Shown: positions 22,147-30,245 of the stretch, one piece after another | Position numbering within the stretch: the stretch's first letter is position 1 | Layout: every line of letters begins with the position of its first letter | Source: a virus | Reading direction: 5' to 3' (one strand) | Virus record (IMG/VR): IMGVR_UViG_3300006076_000002 | Coordinates: 1 to 64,000 of that record | DNA: 64,000 nucleotides | The notes under the pieces: generated by a model | What the model saw: only the letters and a program-made list of their open reading frames with translations | The model's database searches: none | What the model was told of the DNA's origin: nothing | Translations under genes and position numbers: made by a program

Positions 22147-24354
22147 ATGACAACATTAGAAATTACTAAAAACTATTTAGAACAACGAGGAGCATTTACT
22201 CCTACTATTCACGAAGTAGTTAACGTAACGTCACAAACAATTGGAGGAGACATACCTGAACACCTCAAGCTATCTATTACTCTATCCGAATTAATTACTC
22301 TTACTTCTCATTTACGTAAGAACATCCAACTTTCTGATGGCACTATAGTTCCTTGTAATGCTATTTCTATTGCATTGGCAGCTAGTGGTGTAAGCAAAGA
22401 TTCATCTATGAATAAAGTACGTAGAGCTCTTCAACCCGCCTATGAAGTCATAGCCCAACGACGCAAACAACTAGCTCGTCAAGCCGCAGAACAAGCAGCT
22501 CTCGACGATGGTCAATCTTCTGAGGAGTGGCTTAACTACTACGAAGCACCACCAGCTTTACAAGTAGGACTAGGAACCCCAGAGGGTTTGGTAAAAAATT
22601 TTGCAATGCTAGAAGAAAGCCCACTTGGAGCAGCATCTATTAACTCTTCTGAAGTAGGTTCTGAGATGCAAACTAATCAGTCTTTCCTAGACATAGTAAA
22701 GACTATTTCAATTGGTTACGACTTAGGAAAAGTACCAATCAAGGTAGTTAAAGCAGCAGAAAATCGTGTAGGTGCTATTGAACACTTACCAATAAACGCT
22801 CTAATGTTTGGCTCTGAGGATGCAATCCTATACGATAACTTTATCAAAGCTAAGTTTCGTTTAATGTTTAATACCCAGTTAGCACGTCGTTCATTGTTTA
22901 GCTTCTCAAAACAACGTCCAGTACCTCGTGTATACAAATCAGAGAAAGAACTTCTTAGATACCACGAATTACAACGTACAAATAGCAAAACAGCTAGATC
23001 CAATATTGAGAACTATTTAGTGGATATGGTAGAATTTACTACTACTACTCCATTGACTTTATCCAAAGAAGCTCAAGCAGCATTTGATATGTACCTTGAA
23101 TACAATGATAACTTATCCCATGATATTAGTCCTCAATTACCTATCACTAAACTATCTCGTAAACATAAGCAGTGGTTAGCTCTTAAGCTATCAGGTAATT
23201 ATGCAATTCTTGATGGTGAGCAGGAAATCAGCGAAGAGAATTATATCTTAGCCATCAACACGGTAGAAGAACTTGCTCCAGATTTAGAAACATTTGAAAA
23301 AGAACTTAATAAGGAATTATATGAACAATTTGTGGATTACTGTAGATTACATATTGGTAGCGACGATAAGCTTAGCCTTTCTATACATGAACTTAAGAAA
23401 CTAGGTTATCTGCCTGCAACTAATAATTACCAAGCTAAATTAGATGAACTATTAACACTTACTTCCTCTTATGATGCTGAAGGTATCTATACGCGTTGTG
23501 ATGATGGTGTATGTTATGAACCAATTATCAAAGACTCTGAATGTGGTTTATCACTACTATCATTTACTAAACATGAAGCAGAATCACCAGCCGAACTCAA
23601 ACAGCGTATGGCTAAATCTTGTAGTTCGGGTTACGAATTCTATGAAACCCCATTTGAGGCCTTAGCAGATGTACTATCACAATATGCAGCTTACTCTCCC
23701 TTCTTATTCAAGAATGGTAAACGCTCTAAGGATAATCTAGCTGGTAAAACTAAATGGATAGTACTTGATATTGATAATTCTAATATTACTTATGAAGAAT
23801 GTCATCTATTATTATCAGATTATAACCATCATATAGCAACTACTAGTGATGCATCTAATGAATTTAAATTCCGTGTATTACTTGAACTAGATAGCTTAGT
23901 AGATATACCAGCAGAGAATTGGAAGTATTTCATTGAATCTATAGCTAACGCTCTAGGATTGAACGCAGATTTACTCCCAAAAAGTCAAATATACTTTTCA
24001 TATGCTTCAGATAATATACTATCAGTTACAGATGCAGAACCTATTGAAGCTAAACAACATGTAATTAATGCATCTAATCATACTAAACCTGAGCAACCTG
24101 CCACTTTATCTGCTAAAGCTAAAACAGCAGCATTAAAAGACCCTAGAGAAACATTTGCATATGCTTATGAATGTACCGATAATGGTTCAGTTAATCTGTA
24201 TAAAGCAGCTAAGCATGCACACGATCTGGGAGCTAGTAAAGAAGAGATTATAAATCTAGTGTGGGATATTAACTCATATTGGACGGTAAGTATGGATCCT
24301 GAGAGAATACAACAAACAATCATCTCTCAAGTTTCACGTTGGCAATACAAGTAA
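22147..24354 (+). CDS. Putative AEP-like DNA primase
   Basis: 735 residues. The C-terminal half has primase-polymerase features: WIVLDIDNSN (D541, D543), then HHIATTSDASNEFKFRVLLEL, the pattern of an archaeo-eukaryotic primase palm (hhDhD, then sxx...KhR). The N-terminal ~250 residues are helical, with an Ala/Arg-rich segment. Size and position after the helicase match the large primase of N4-like phages. Leader caaatttaatttaaggatacat is shared with 3677. A shadow frame inside it is not a gene. Confidence 0.75.
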   Translation: MTTLEITKNYLEQRGAFTPTIHEVVNVTSQTIGGDIPEHLKLSITLSELITLTSHLRKNIQLSDGTIVPCNAISIALAASGVSKDSSMNKVRRALQPAYEVIAQRRKQLARQAAEQAALDDGQSSEEWLNYYEAPPALQVGLGTPEGLVKNFAMLEESPLGAASINSSEVGSEMQTNQSFLDIVKTISIGYDLGKVPIKVVKAAENRVGAIEHLPINALMFGSEDAILYDNFIKAKFRLMFNTQLARRSLFSFSKQRPVPRVYKSEKELLRYHELQRTNSKTARSNIENYLVDMVEFTTTTPLTLSKEAQAAFDMYLEYNDNLSHDISPQLPITKLSRKHKQWLALKLSGNYAILDGEQEISEENYILAINTVEELAPDLETFEKELNKELYEQFVDYCRLHIGSDDKLSLSIHELKKLGYLPATNNYQAKLDELLTLTSSYDAEGIYTRCDDGVCYEPIIKDSECGLSLLSFTKHEAESPAELKQRMAKSCSSGYEFYETPFEALADVLSQYAAYSPFLFKNGKRSKDNLAGKTKWIVLDIDNSNITYEECHLLLSDYNHHIATTSDASNEFKFRVLLELDSLVDIPAENWKYFIESIANALGLNADLLPKSQIYFSYASDNILSVTDAEPIEAKQHVINASNHTKPEQPATLSAKAKTAALKDPRETFAYAYECTDNGSVNLYKAAKHAHDLGASKEEIINLVWDINSYWTVSMDPERIQQTIISQVSRWQYK

Positions 24355-24364
24355 GGGAGACTAA

Positions 24365-24526
24365 ATGAAAATAGCTCTTATAATAATAATGACAATGGTA
24401 GCTTATATTTTTGCAGGATTAGCAGGACATTATATCGCACTAGGCGATTATAGTGCAGCTGCAATTGATACTGTAACAGTAATTATAGAGTTGATTTTAA
24501 TATCTAATACCTTAAAGGAGTACTAA
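24365..24526 (+). CDS. Small membrane protein, 53 aa
   Basis: Two hydrophobic stretches (IALIIIMTMVAYIFAGLAGHYIA as a region, and DTVTVIIELILI). Ribosome site aagggagactaa. Stop overlaps the next start (TAATG). Function unknown. Confidence 0.6.
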   Translation: MKIALIIIMTMVAYIFAGLAGHYIALGDYSAAAIDTVTVIIELILISNTLKEY

Positions 24527-24744
24527 TGACTAATGAAGAAGAACACACCTTAGCTATGAGTCTTGTGTATGCTTTAGGTGCTAAACGTAAAGTAATAGAA
24601 TTTAAAGATATGTTAACTGATGAAGACATAGTTGAAATAGTAAATGCATTAGTTACCTTCGAAAACTCACATAAAATAGCTAAAGGTTTCAAAGATTCTC
24701 AAGTAGCTTATGCTTTAATGCAAGAACTACAAGCTCAACAATAA
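24526..24744 (+). CDS. Hypothetical helical protein, 72 aa
   Basis: All-helical, acidic N-terminus (MTNEEEHTLAMSLVYALGAK). TAATG coupling to the membrane peptide; ribosome site aaaggagtacta. Last gene of the operon before a folded RNA and terminator. No family recognised. Confidence 0.65.
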   Translation: MTNEEEHTLAMSLVYALGAKRKVIEFKDMLTDEDIVEIVNALVTFENSHKIAKGFKDSQVAYALMQELQAQQ

Positions 24745-24748
24745 CGCT

Positions 24749-24852
24749 TTAGGTGACGAAATGTAATATGTGTAGACTGCACATGAGTTATAAACAACCG
24801 TATCAGACTTACTGTTTTTCAAAACCATCAGTAATGTAACTGGGGCACCTAA
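24749..24852 (+). ncRNA. Candidate structured RNA, about 104 nt
   Basis: Closed by TTAGGTG (24749-24755) and CACCTAA (24846-24852). Inside are ATGTG-TAGACTG-CACAT with a 7-nt loop, then AGTTA/TAACT enclosing TTACTG/CAGTAA. The size and layout are tRNA-like, but no TTC-containing T-arm or valid anticodon arm is present. An intrinsic terminator follows at 24884, which supports a discrete transcript end. No known family recognised. Confidence 0.58.
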
Positions 24853-24883
24853 TTTTATAGTTATCATAGAATCTCCGAGCATT

Positions 24884-24912
24884 GACACTACGCTTCTAAT
24901 TAGTGTCTTTTA
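24884..24912 (+). terminator. Intrinsic terminator
   Basis: Stem GACACTA/TAGTGTC (24884-24890/24901-24907), 10-nt loop, followed by TTTTAT and an AT-repeat. It ends the helicase/primase unit and the 104-nt RNA. Confidence 0.82.
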
Positions 24913-24961
24913 TATATATATATATGTATAAAACTAATTAAAAAAGTAAAAGGAACCTAAA

Positions 24962-25117
24962 ATGAGAATAAAAAATTATGATATATTTTTTGGTGCAATA
25001 GATGGGATTATATCTAAAGGTACAAATAAAGCTATTACTACTTATGTAGGTAAAGTAGAAGCTACAGAATATGTTGTTTATATCTTGTTTTTTATACGTA
25101 TTTTAAAACGTAAATAA
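24962..25117 (+). CDS. Hypothetical protein, 51 aa
   Basis: Ribosome site aaaaggaacctaaa. Soluble-looking N-terminal 35 residues and a hydrophobic end (YVVYILFFIRILKRK), so perhaps tail-anchored. First gene after the terminator at 24884. Function unknown. Confidence 0.55.
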   Translation: MRIKNYDIFFGAIDGIISKGTNKAITTYVGKVEATEYVVYILFFIRILKRK

Positions 25118-25130
25118 GGAAGAATATTTA

Positions 25131-25574
25131 ATGAACTGGATATATAATGATAAAGAAATCACATCTATAGATCAACTACCAGCTAATGCATATGGTTTCA
25201 TATACATGCTAGTTTACGATACAAATAAGGCTTATATAGGCAAGAAAAACCTTTACTCATATCAAACCTTACCTGCACTGAAGAACGGCAAGCAGAGGCC
25301 TAATTCTGAACGTATAGGTAAGAACAGAAATGGTAAACGAGTGTATTTTGATAAAGTACGTAAAGAAAGTGGATGGAAATCTTATAAAGGTTCATCCAAG
25401 GAAATCCCCGATGAAGTTAAAATAGTAGAAAAGCACATTCTAGCTATAGCCTATGACCGTAGAGAACTTACATACTTAGAGACTAAACATTTATTCTGCT
25501 ACGAAACTATAGAATCATCCGATTTCTATAATAGGAATATACTGAATAAATTTTTTAAAGAAAAAGGATTATGA
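25131..25574 (+). CDS. GIY-YIG-like putative endonuclease
   Basis: 147 residues. The N-terminus YGFIYMLVYDTNKAYIGKKNLYS fits the GIY-YIG core (GFIY...AYIGKK; region named, residues ~22-44), followed by a KVRKESGWKSYKGSS stretch, a TYLETKHLF helix carrying the usual glutamate, and FYNRNILNKFF with the conserved Asn. Enzymes of this type are frequent free-standing homing endonucleases in phages. The stop overlaps the next ATG. Confidence 0.7.
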   Translation: MNWIYNDKEITSIDQLPANAYGFIYMLVYDTNKAYIGKKNLYSYQTLPALKNGKQRPNSERIGKNRNGKRVYFDKVRKESGWKSYKGSSKEIPDEVKIVEKHILAIAYDRRELTYLETKHLFCYETIESSDFYNRNILNKFFKEKGL

Positions 25575-25657
25575 AAAAATCAATACGAAATATGGGTTTA
25601 ATTTTACAGTTGAGTCTATTCAAAGCAATACAATTTATGAGAAGGATCGCTAAATGA
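25571..25657 (+). CDS. Small basic peptide, 28 aa
   Basis: ATGA overlap at both ends (25571 and 25654). MKKSIRNMGLILQLSLFKAI, amphipathic and basic; its last codons hold the ribosome site (gaaggatcgcta) of the next gene. May serve coupling only. Confidence 0.4.
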   Translation: MKKSIRNMGLILQLSLFKAIQFMRRIAK

Positions 25658-26331
25658 AAAACATGATGATGAACGCTGAAGCAGCAAAAGCTATTATTGA
25701 TGATCGCAAAATTCAAACGAGAAGAGCTGTCAAAGCATCAGATGCTGGAACAATAAAAGATGTAAAAAATGGATATGTGTATGTTGATGTAAATTATAAA
25801 GTGTTTGTGGACAACTACAAAATACCTATCAATAGTTTTGTTGAAAAAATTTCAAAATATCAAGTAGGAGATATTGTTTGGGTAAGAGAGCCTGTTGAAA
25901 TAGTAGAATTTATTGATACCGATGCTTACTTAGAGTTGTCTTTTAAATATATTGCAGACAGTACAATCGATTCAATCAACAGTGATACTACAGAAGAGCG
26001 CAATCTTATTGATTTTTACGAAGAAAAACTACATGGAAAAAATTGGGTAAAGGTAGGTAATAGAGTTACAAGCGGTTGTTTGAAGGAGATGGCTCGTATC
26101 TTTTTGAAGATTACTGATGTTAGGGTTGAGAGGTTGCAGGATATATCAACTAGCGAGATTGAAAAAGACGCAGGTGTTGTTAAAGATAAATACAAGGTTT
26201 GCCCTAGCTGGGCAGATAGTATGGTTATTGATTTTAGTATATTATGGGACAAAACCTCACCAAAAGGCTATAAATGGGAAGATAATCCTTATGTGTTTGT
26301 ATATGAGTTTGAAAGAACTGAAAATGGATAA
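25654..26331 (+). CDS. ASCH-like phage protein, 225 aa
   Basis: The pattern is AAKAIIDDRKIQTRRAVK at the start, VGDIVWVREPVE (~71-82), a central Y-AD segment, then RIFLKITDVRVERLQDIS and a final W-x-NPYVFVYEFER. This is the layout of the common phage morphogenesis-like/ASCH family, whose members bind RNA or nucleotides. The precise function is unknown. Base composition is slightly less AT-biased in codon third positions than neighbours, hinting at separate origin. Confidence 0.75.
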   Translation: MKNMMMNAEAAKAIIDDRKIQTRRAVKASDAGTIKDVKNGYVYVDVNYKVFVDNYKIPINSFVEKISKYQVGDIVWVREPVEIVEFIDTDAYLELSFKYIADSTIDSINSDTTEERNLIDFYEEKLHGKNWVKVGNRVTSGCLKEMARIFLKITDVRVERLQDISTSEIEKDAGVVKDKYKVCPSWADSMVIDFSILWDKTSPKGYKWEDNPYVFVYEFERTENG

Positions 26332-26584
26332 TGAAGCAACTGGAGAATACTTAGAAAGGCTAGACAATAGCTCTCTTTGTCCCGTTTGTAAAGAAGAGTT
26401 AAATGATGATGACGGAGTATTTTTTGACAAAATGGCAGATATTAAAAAATGTCCATATTGCCACACGACAATTGAGTATGTTAAACAGTTAAAAGAAGAT
26501 ACGGGAAATCCCTATTGTAATTATGTATGGGATAAAACTTATATAAAATGGGAAAAGAAAGAAACGATTATAACAAATGCATAA
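26324..26584 (+). CDS. Zinc-ribbon protein, 86 aa
   Basis: The frame is open further upstream, but that part is a shadow of the ASCH-like gene. ATG 26324 overlaps its end by 8 bases and gives CPVC (residues ~20-23) and CPYC (~45-48), a zinc ribbon, followed by a Trp/Lys-rich tail. Function unknown; such proteins are usually adaptors or nucleic-acid binders. Confidence 0.65.
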   Translation: MDNEATGEYLERLDNSSLCPVCKEELNDDDGVFFDKMADIKKCPYCHTTIEYVKQLKEDTGNPYCNYVWDKTYIKWEKKETIITNA

Positions 26585-26594
26585 GGAGTATAAT

Positions 26595-26801
26595 ATGAAA
26601 GATTGGGCAGTAGTAGTAATAGCGTCTGCAATACTACTTACTCTTATAATGGGGGCAGTTATTGAGAACGCTAATAAAACACAAATGGCAAAAAATGGAT
26701 TAGAGGAATGTTTAGCTAACCCTAATTCATGGAGTAGCCGAACTATATGGGTAAAATCATGTAAAGAGTATATGAACACAATGAGAAACAATAATGAATA
26801 G
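26595..26801 (+). CDS. Membrane-anchored or exported small protein, 68 aa
   Basis: ATG 26595 has the ribosome site (ataaggagtataat), better than the ATG at 26577. N-terminal hydrophobic segment WAVVVIASAILLTLIMGAV, then a polar domain with two cysteines (C39-like and C55-like) that may form a disulphide if exported. Overlaps the next gene by 8 bases. Confidence 0.62.
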   Translation: MKDWAVVVIASAILLTLIMGAVIENANKTQMAKNGLEECLANPNSWSSRTIWVKSCKEYMNTMRNNNE

Positions 26802-26988
26802 CTTAATTACTAAAAATATAGTTAAAAAGAAATCTGATAATACAACTATTACAGCCAAAGTTACTGAAGAATTCAAACACAAATGGGATAAGTGGGTATT
26901 TGATAATAATATAAATAAAGCTAAAACACTACAAGCAGTACTGACAAACTTAATGGAGAACTATGATGAAATCAATCAAAATAGGTGA
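26794..26988 (+). CDS. Ribbon-helix-helix-like DNA-binding protein, 64 aa
   Basis: TTITAKVTEEFKHKWDKWV begins with a basic strand and continues with two helices (KAKTLQAVLTNLMENY), the plan of Arc/CopG ribbon-helix-helix regulators. Likely a small transcription regulator; target unknown. Overlaps neighbours on both sides. Confidence 0.55.
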   Translation: MNSLITKNIVKKKSDNTTITAKVTEEFKHKWDKWVFDNNINKAKTLQAVLTNLMENYDEINQNR

Positions 26989-27241
26989 TACAGTATACTA
27001 TAGAAATGACTTTAATGACATAACTAAAGGTAAGGTACTACAACTGTTAACAAATCATGACCATACAGGAAAACCTTACACAGTAGCCTTAGTTAAAACT
27101 ACTAGCGATAAAATTATTTGGCATCACGTTATTGAAATAAATTATTTAACAACTGATAATACAAAATACAATAAAGAACAAGAACGTATTAAAATTAAAG
27201 AACAAATAGAACAATTACAAGAAAGGTTAAGAACATTATGA
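26963..27241 (+). CDS. Hypothetical protein, 92 aa
   Basis: Beta-rich first 60 residues (IGDTVYYRNDFNDITKGKVL, a KOW/SH3-like small barrel in appearance), then a charged coiled coil (KIKEQIEQLQERLRTL). Stop overlaps the next ATG (ATGA). No family recognised. Confidence 0.62.
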   Translation: MMKSIKIGDTVYYRNDFNDITKGKVLQLLTNHDHTGKPYTVALVKTTSDKIIWHHVIEINYLTTDNTKYNKEQERIKIKEQIEQLQERLRTL

Positions 27242-27669
27242 ATACCGATTTAACTATCACACTAACAGGTAAAGCAGCACGAGATTATGTAAACCAAGAA
27301 GGTAGATATAATATCCTGGTCAATAAGTATGAGGAAGCATTACAGACAATTGAAAAGTTATCTAAGCATAAACCGACTGCTGAAGAACTTAATAATAAAT
27401 ATAACCAAACTATAGTATATGAAGAAACAGAAGAACCTGCACCTATAATCGAACCTAATCCTGTAGAGTTTCCTGCTACTAAACCTAAAACTAAGTCGGG
27501 TTCACACTGGACAGAGGATGAATTAAAGCCTATTAAACACGCTTTAAAATTAAACCATACTCTTGCATCTCTTAAAGTTAAGCTATCTAATCGCAGTGAA
27601 GCAGCTATTAGAACTAAGTTGATTGAGTACGGTGTAGGTGTAAAAAATAATAAATTATATAAACGATAA
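27238..27669 (+). CDS. Protein with C-terminal Myb/SANT-like helix-turn-helix, 143 aa
   Basis: N-terminal half helical and acidic with a Pro-rich linker (~58-85). The C-terminal ~55 residues look like a GcrA/Myb-type DNA-binding domain: SHWTEDELKPIKHAL, then LASLKVKLSNRSEAAIRTKL. Probably binds DNA; role unknown. ATGA coupling to the upstream gene. Confidence 0.62.
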   Translation: MNTDLTITLTGKAARDYVNQEGRYNILVNKYEEALQTIEKLSKHKPTAEELNNKYNQTIVYEETEEPAPIIEPNPVEFPATKPKTKSGSHWTEDELKPIKHALKLNHTLASLKVKLSNRSEAAIRTKLIEYGVGVKNNKLYKR

Positions 27670-27677
27670 GGATAACT

Positions 27678-27890
27678 ATGACTATTTTCAGAGTAGCTTA
27701 TAAACCTGTTATCAATGATAGGGTAATACAACATTTAATAGAAACATATGACCCTGCTATGATTGAATATGATGATAACGGAGTACAGTTTAGTATTGAC
27801 GATGTAATTGAATCTTATCAAGATTTAGGTATTGAAGACAGTATATTAAATGAATTACGTAAAGAAAAAATTGACTATGTGGAGTTTTAA
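27678..27890 (+). CDS. Hypothetical protein, 70 aa
   Basis: Ribosome site ataaggataact. Acidic, mixed alpha/beta (VNDRVIQHLIETYDP-type helix, YDDNGVQFSIDDVIES). No family recognised. Two bases from the next gene. Confidence 0.6.
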   Translation: MTIFRVAYKPVINDRVIQHLIETYDPAMIEYDDNGVQFSIDDVIESYQDLGIEDSILNELRKEKIDYVEF

Positions 27891-27892
27891 TT

Positions 27893-28501
27893 ATGCAACC
27901 TTGTAAATCTGATTATGATTATGAACAATTAGTTACTAACTATATTGAATATAACATCAATAGTAATATCGAATACAATAATGGTGAACCTTTACCAGAT
28001 AAGTTTACATCTACTGCTCAAAGAAGACTTAGTTTTGATGGGCCTTATCTAATTAGTTATAACACTAGAGTAGCTAAATTTGTACATACCAAAAGAGCTA
28101 CGTACTTATTAATAGATATAAATAGTTATTCTAATACAACTACTAAACAACTACGTACACTACAACAAATAGTACTTAATGGTATATATACAGTAACAAA
28201 AGGTGTAATAATTATAGAAACAACGGATATAGACAATTCTTTTAATGCTGTAAAAGATTACTATTTTGAACGTATTACAGATACCTATAAGTACTGTAAA
28301 AAAGCACGTGTAAGTAGACCTCTACAAGCTGCTCTAGAAGCGTATAAGTCCTTTATCCAATCAATTCTACCAGAATTGCATTATAAGACCAGAGAGGCTA
28401 CTCTACGTAAGCTACAAGAGCTACCTAATATACCAGATAAGTTAGATAAGTTTACTAGACCTATTTTGTTATCAGTACTTGAAAGTAAAGGGTTAATTTA
28501 A
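27893..28501 (+). CDS. Hypothetical protein, 202 aa
   Basis: Alpha/beta with a central strand-helix unit (TYLLIDINSYSNTTTKQLRT, KGVIIIETTDIDNS) and a basic, helical C-terminus. The D-rich strands could be a metal site, but I recognise no family. Last gene before the 470-base noncoding region. Confidence 0.66.
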   Translation: MQPCKSDYDYEQLVTNYIEYNINSNIEYNNGEPLPDKFTSTAQRRLSFDGPYLISYNTRVAKFVHTKRATYLLIDINSYSNTTTKQLRTLQQIVLNGIYTVTKGVIIIETTDIDNSFNAVKDYYFERITDTYKYCKKARVSRPLQAALEAYKSFIQSILPELHYKTREATLRKLQELPNIPDKLDKFTRPILLSVLESKGLI

Positions 28502-28549
28502 CCCGGTGTGAAAACTAAGCTGGTCAACATACTACACTACAGAAAGCCT

Positions 28550-28592
28550 CACCACCTGGCCGAGATACTTCGTATCAATTCGGCTGGCGGTG
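28550..28592 (+). terminator. Long imperfect hairpin, probable terminator
   Basis: CACC...GGTG arms with GGCCGA/TCGGCTGG and an apical perfect GATAC-TTC-GTATC. A T-rich stretch (cgttttcttt) follows. It is 49 bases after the stop of 27893-28501, a natural end for that operon. Confidence 0.6.
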
Positions 28593-28703
28593 CTTCGTTT
28601 TCTTTGTGTATTTCTTGCTTTACTCTCCTCTTATTTTTTCTTGAGTGCAGATAAGATACGGTGCGATTTATCGCAAGGAGTAGCTTATTTGAACGAAAGT
28701 AGA

Positions 28704-28718
28704 CAAACCGAAGGTTTG
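28704..28718 (+). promoter_or_regulatory. Six-bp stem, GAA-triloop hairpin (possible vRNAP-type promoter)
   Basis: CAAACC-GAA-GGTTTG, a perfect short stem with a 3-nt purine loop. N4 vRNAP promoters are DNA hairpins of 5-7 bp with a 3-nt loop, so the geometry fits, but the sequence is not that of N4 and there is only this one copy with a GAA loop on the plus strand. A minus-strand GAA triloop also exists within 28555-28567. Confidence 0.35.
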
Positions 28719-28889
28719 GATATAGTTATAGCCTAGCGCAGCCTTTAGTTATTTCTTTTCTTACTTATGTCGTTTCTATTAATTATATATGTATATATGA
28801 TAACCTATAAAATTAGTGGAAACTACCTAAACTTAGTGTTTTCTAGTAATTAAACCTAGTTAAATATACTGAAATATACAGAAGAAATA

Positions 28890-28918
28890 GTTAAATTTAA
28901 GGAAGAATACGGTATAAT
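28890..28918 (+). promoter_or_regulatory. Sigma-70-like promoter for winged-helix regulator B
   Basis: GTTAAA (28890-28895), 17-bp spacer, TATAAT (28913-28918). The predicted leader carries a hairpin TTAATAG-CTCCAA-CTATTAA before the gene at 28974. Layout parallels the promoter at 4522. Confidence 0.55.
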
Positions 28919-28973
28919 TACTTATATTTAATAGCTCCAACTATTAAGTATAATAACCGTATAAAGGAAAGTC

Positions 28974-29429
28974 ATGAGTAATTATACACAAAATTACCTT
29001 AAAGTAGTAACTAAAGGTTACAAACCAAATAACAGTTACCCAATAGATGGTATTAAACCAATAAAGTATGTTAGAGGAGAATACATGTTATCACAAGAAT
29101 TTAAACGAAATATAATAAAAACTTTAGGAGCAGATGCTTATATTTTATACGAGTATTTTTATGATACTACTAGAGCCAATGGTAGAATGATACCCACTGA
29201 TGATGAAGGCATAGGTAATACATTTGGATGGTCAAAATCTAAAGTGACTAGGTTAAAGAGTCAGCTAAAAAAAGCTAACTATTTGCTTATTATAAAAGAG
29301 TCAACTACCAAAGGCACAATATTGTATAAAGTCTTATTAAATCCTAGTATTATAACACAATATAAAAATACTGGAGAACTACCTGATGAAATAGAAGTAA
29401 TAGGCAAGGAAGAACGTGGAACCAACTAA
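28974..29429 (+). CDS. Winged-helix DNA-binding regulator B
   Basis: 151 residues, paralogue of the protein at 4579. Shared features are GADAYILYEYFYDT, a helix-turn-helix GNTFGWSKSKVTRLKSQLKK and a following wing (NYLLIIKESTTKGTILYKV, region). The N-terminal extension (~40 residues) is unique to this copy. Alone behind its own promoter after a long noncoding region, it probably controls the accessory operon that follows. DNA targets unknown. Confidence 0.72.
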   Translation: MSNYTQNYLKVVTKGYKPNNSYPIDGIKPIKYVRGEYMLSQEFKRNIIKTLGADAYILYEYFYDTTRANGRMIPTDDEGIGNTFGWSKSKVTRLKSQLKKANYLLIIKESTTKGTILYKVLLNPSIITQYKNTGELPDEIEVIGKEERGTN

Positions 29430-29445
29430 CAACGAAGGATAACTG

Positions 29446-29892
29446 ATGAATACGTCAAGCAGAATAAACAAAGTAATATACGAGCTAGTGTCATACTATA
29501 TAGATAATCAACTACCTTTCAATATTATCGCACTAGATAAGGAAGATAGTTTTGATTTACCAAAAGAAGTGTACTACGATAATAGCAACGCAGTATCTAT
29601 AGATATACTAGAATGGAATCTAGAGACTGCTGAGTATGACGATAAACATTTATATGTAACATATGTATATAACAATGAGGAAATACCTCTAACTATACCG
29701 CTAGTAAACATAAACACTATTATGGATATGACACATAGAAGTATAGTATTTGTAAACATATTTGAAACAAATATAGATGATGTAATAGTTACTGATACAA
29801 ATCTAAAAGTAGAAAAATATGTAAAAACACATGAAAAAGAGATAGCTCATTCAATGAGTTGTTTATCTCTATGCAACAGTAAGGACGTATAA
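29446..29892 (+). CDS. Hypothetical protein, 148 aa
   Basis: Acidic alpha/beta protein with strands around DKHLYVTYVYNNEEIPLTIPL and a following helix-loop. Ribosome site gaaggataactg. It overlaps the next start by one base (TAATG). No family recognised. Confidence 0.65.
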   Translation: MNTSSRINKVIYELVSYYIDNQLPFNIIALDKEDSFDLPKEVYYDNSNAVSIDILEWNLETAEYDDKHLYVTYVYNNEEIPLTIPLVNINTIMDMTHRSIVFVNIFETNIDDVIVTDTNLKVEKYVKTHEKEIAHSMSCLSLCNSKDV

Positions 29893-30224
29893 TGGCTAAT
29901 ATATTAGGACAAGACGAGATAGATGCATTGTTAGATGTATGCGATGAAACTACAGACTTAGAGAATTTACAATATCTAAGAGCCTTCTTTAGAGAAGCTC
30001 CTGTTGAAGGTACTGTTAATGACACCTATATACGAGTATCTAACAATTTAGCAAAAGATATCATAAAGCAACTTGGTAGTGCTATCATAACATTGGAACG
30101 TTTAACAGAAGATGGTAGTAAGGCTAAAAATAGTTATAAAGAATGCGGTACTTGTACAGTGTGCGGAACATACAACGACCCAGACAGGCAGGTATGTAAC
30201 TGCGCCAATAAGCAATTAATTTAG
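29892..30224 (+). CDS. Protein with FliM-like N-terminus and Cys cluster, 110 aa
   Basis: Begins MANILGQDEIDALLDVCDE. This closely resembles the conserved N-terminal peptide of the flagellar switch protein FliM (ILSQDEIDALL type), which binds phosphorylated CheY. The remainder has no FliM domain: a helix, EGTVNDTYIRVSNN, a second helix, and a C-terminal CGTCTVCG...CNC cluster that may bind zinc. Residues 1-70 are homologous to the next gene. A chemotaxis decoy is conceivable; the resemblance is short and could be chance. Confidence 0.65.
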   Translation: MANILGQDEIDALLDVCDETTDLENLQYLRAFFREAPVEGTVNDTYIRVSNNLAKDIIKQLGSAIITLERLTEDGSKAKNSYKECGTCTVCGTYNDPDRQVCNCANKQLI

Positions 30225-30245
30225 ATATATTGATAAGGGCATATA

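Larger units (their letters stand above)
28502..28889 (+). other. Noncoding region with hairpins
   Basis: No coding frame. It contains the long hairpin at 28550-28592, a palindrome TGCGAT-TT-ATCGCA (around 28653-28666), a 6-bp, 3-nt-loop hairpin at 28704-28718 and, further right, a very AT-rich stretch. It separates the 27893 gene from the second winged-helix regulator. Confidence 0.6.

Noticed and set aside
26117-26323. Upstream extension of the zinc-ribbon protein
   Set aside because: It overlaps the ASCH-like gene in another frame; ATG 26324 explains both CxxC pairs and the coupling.
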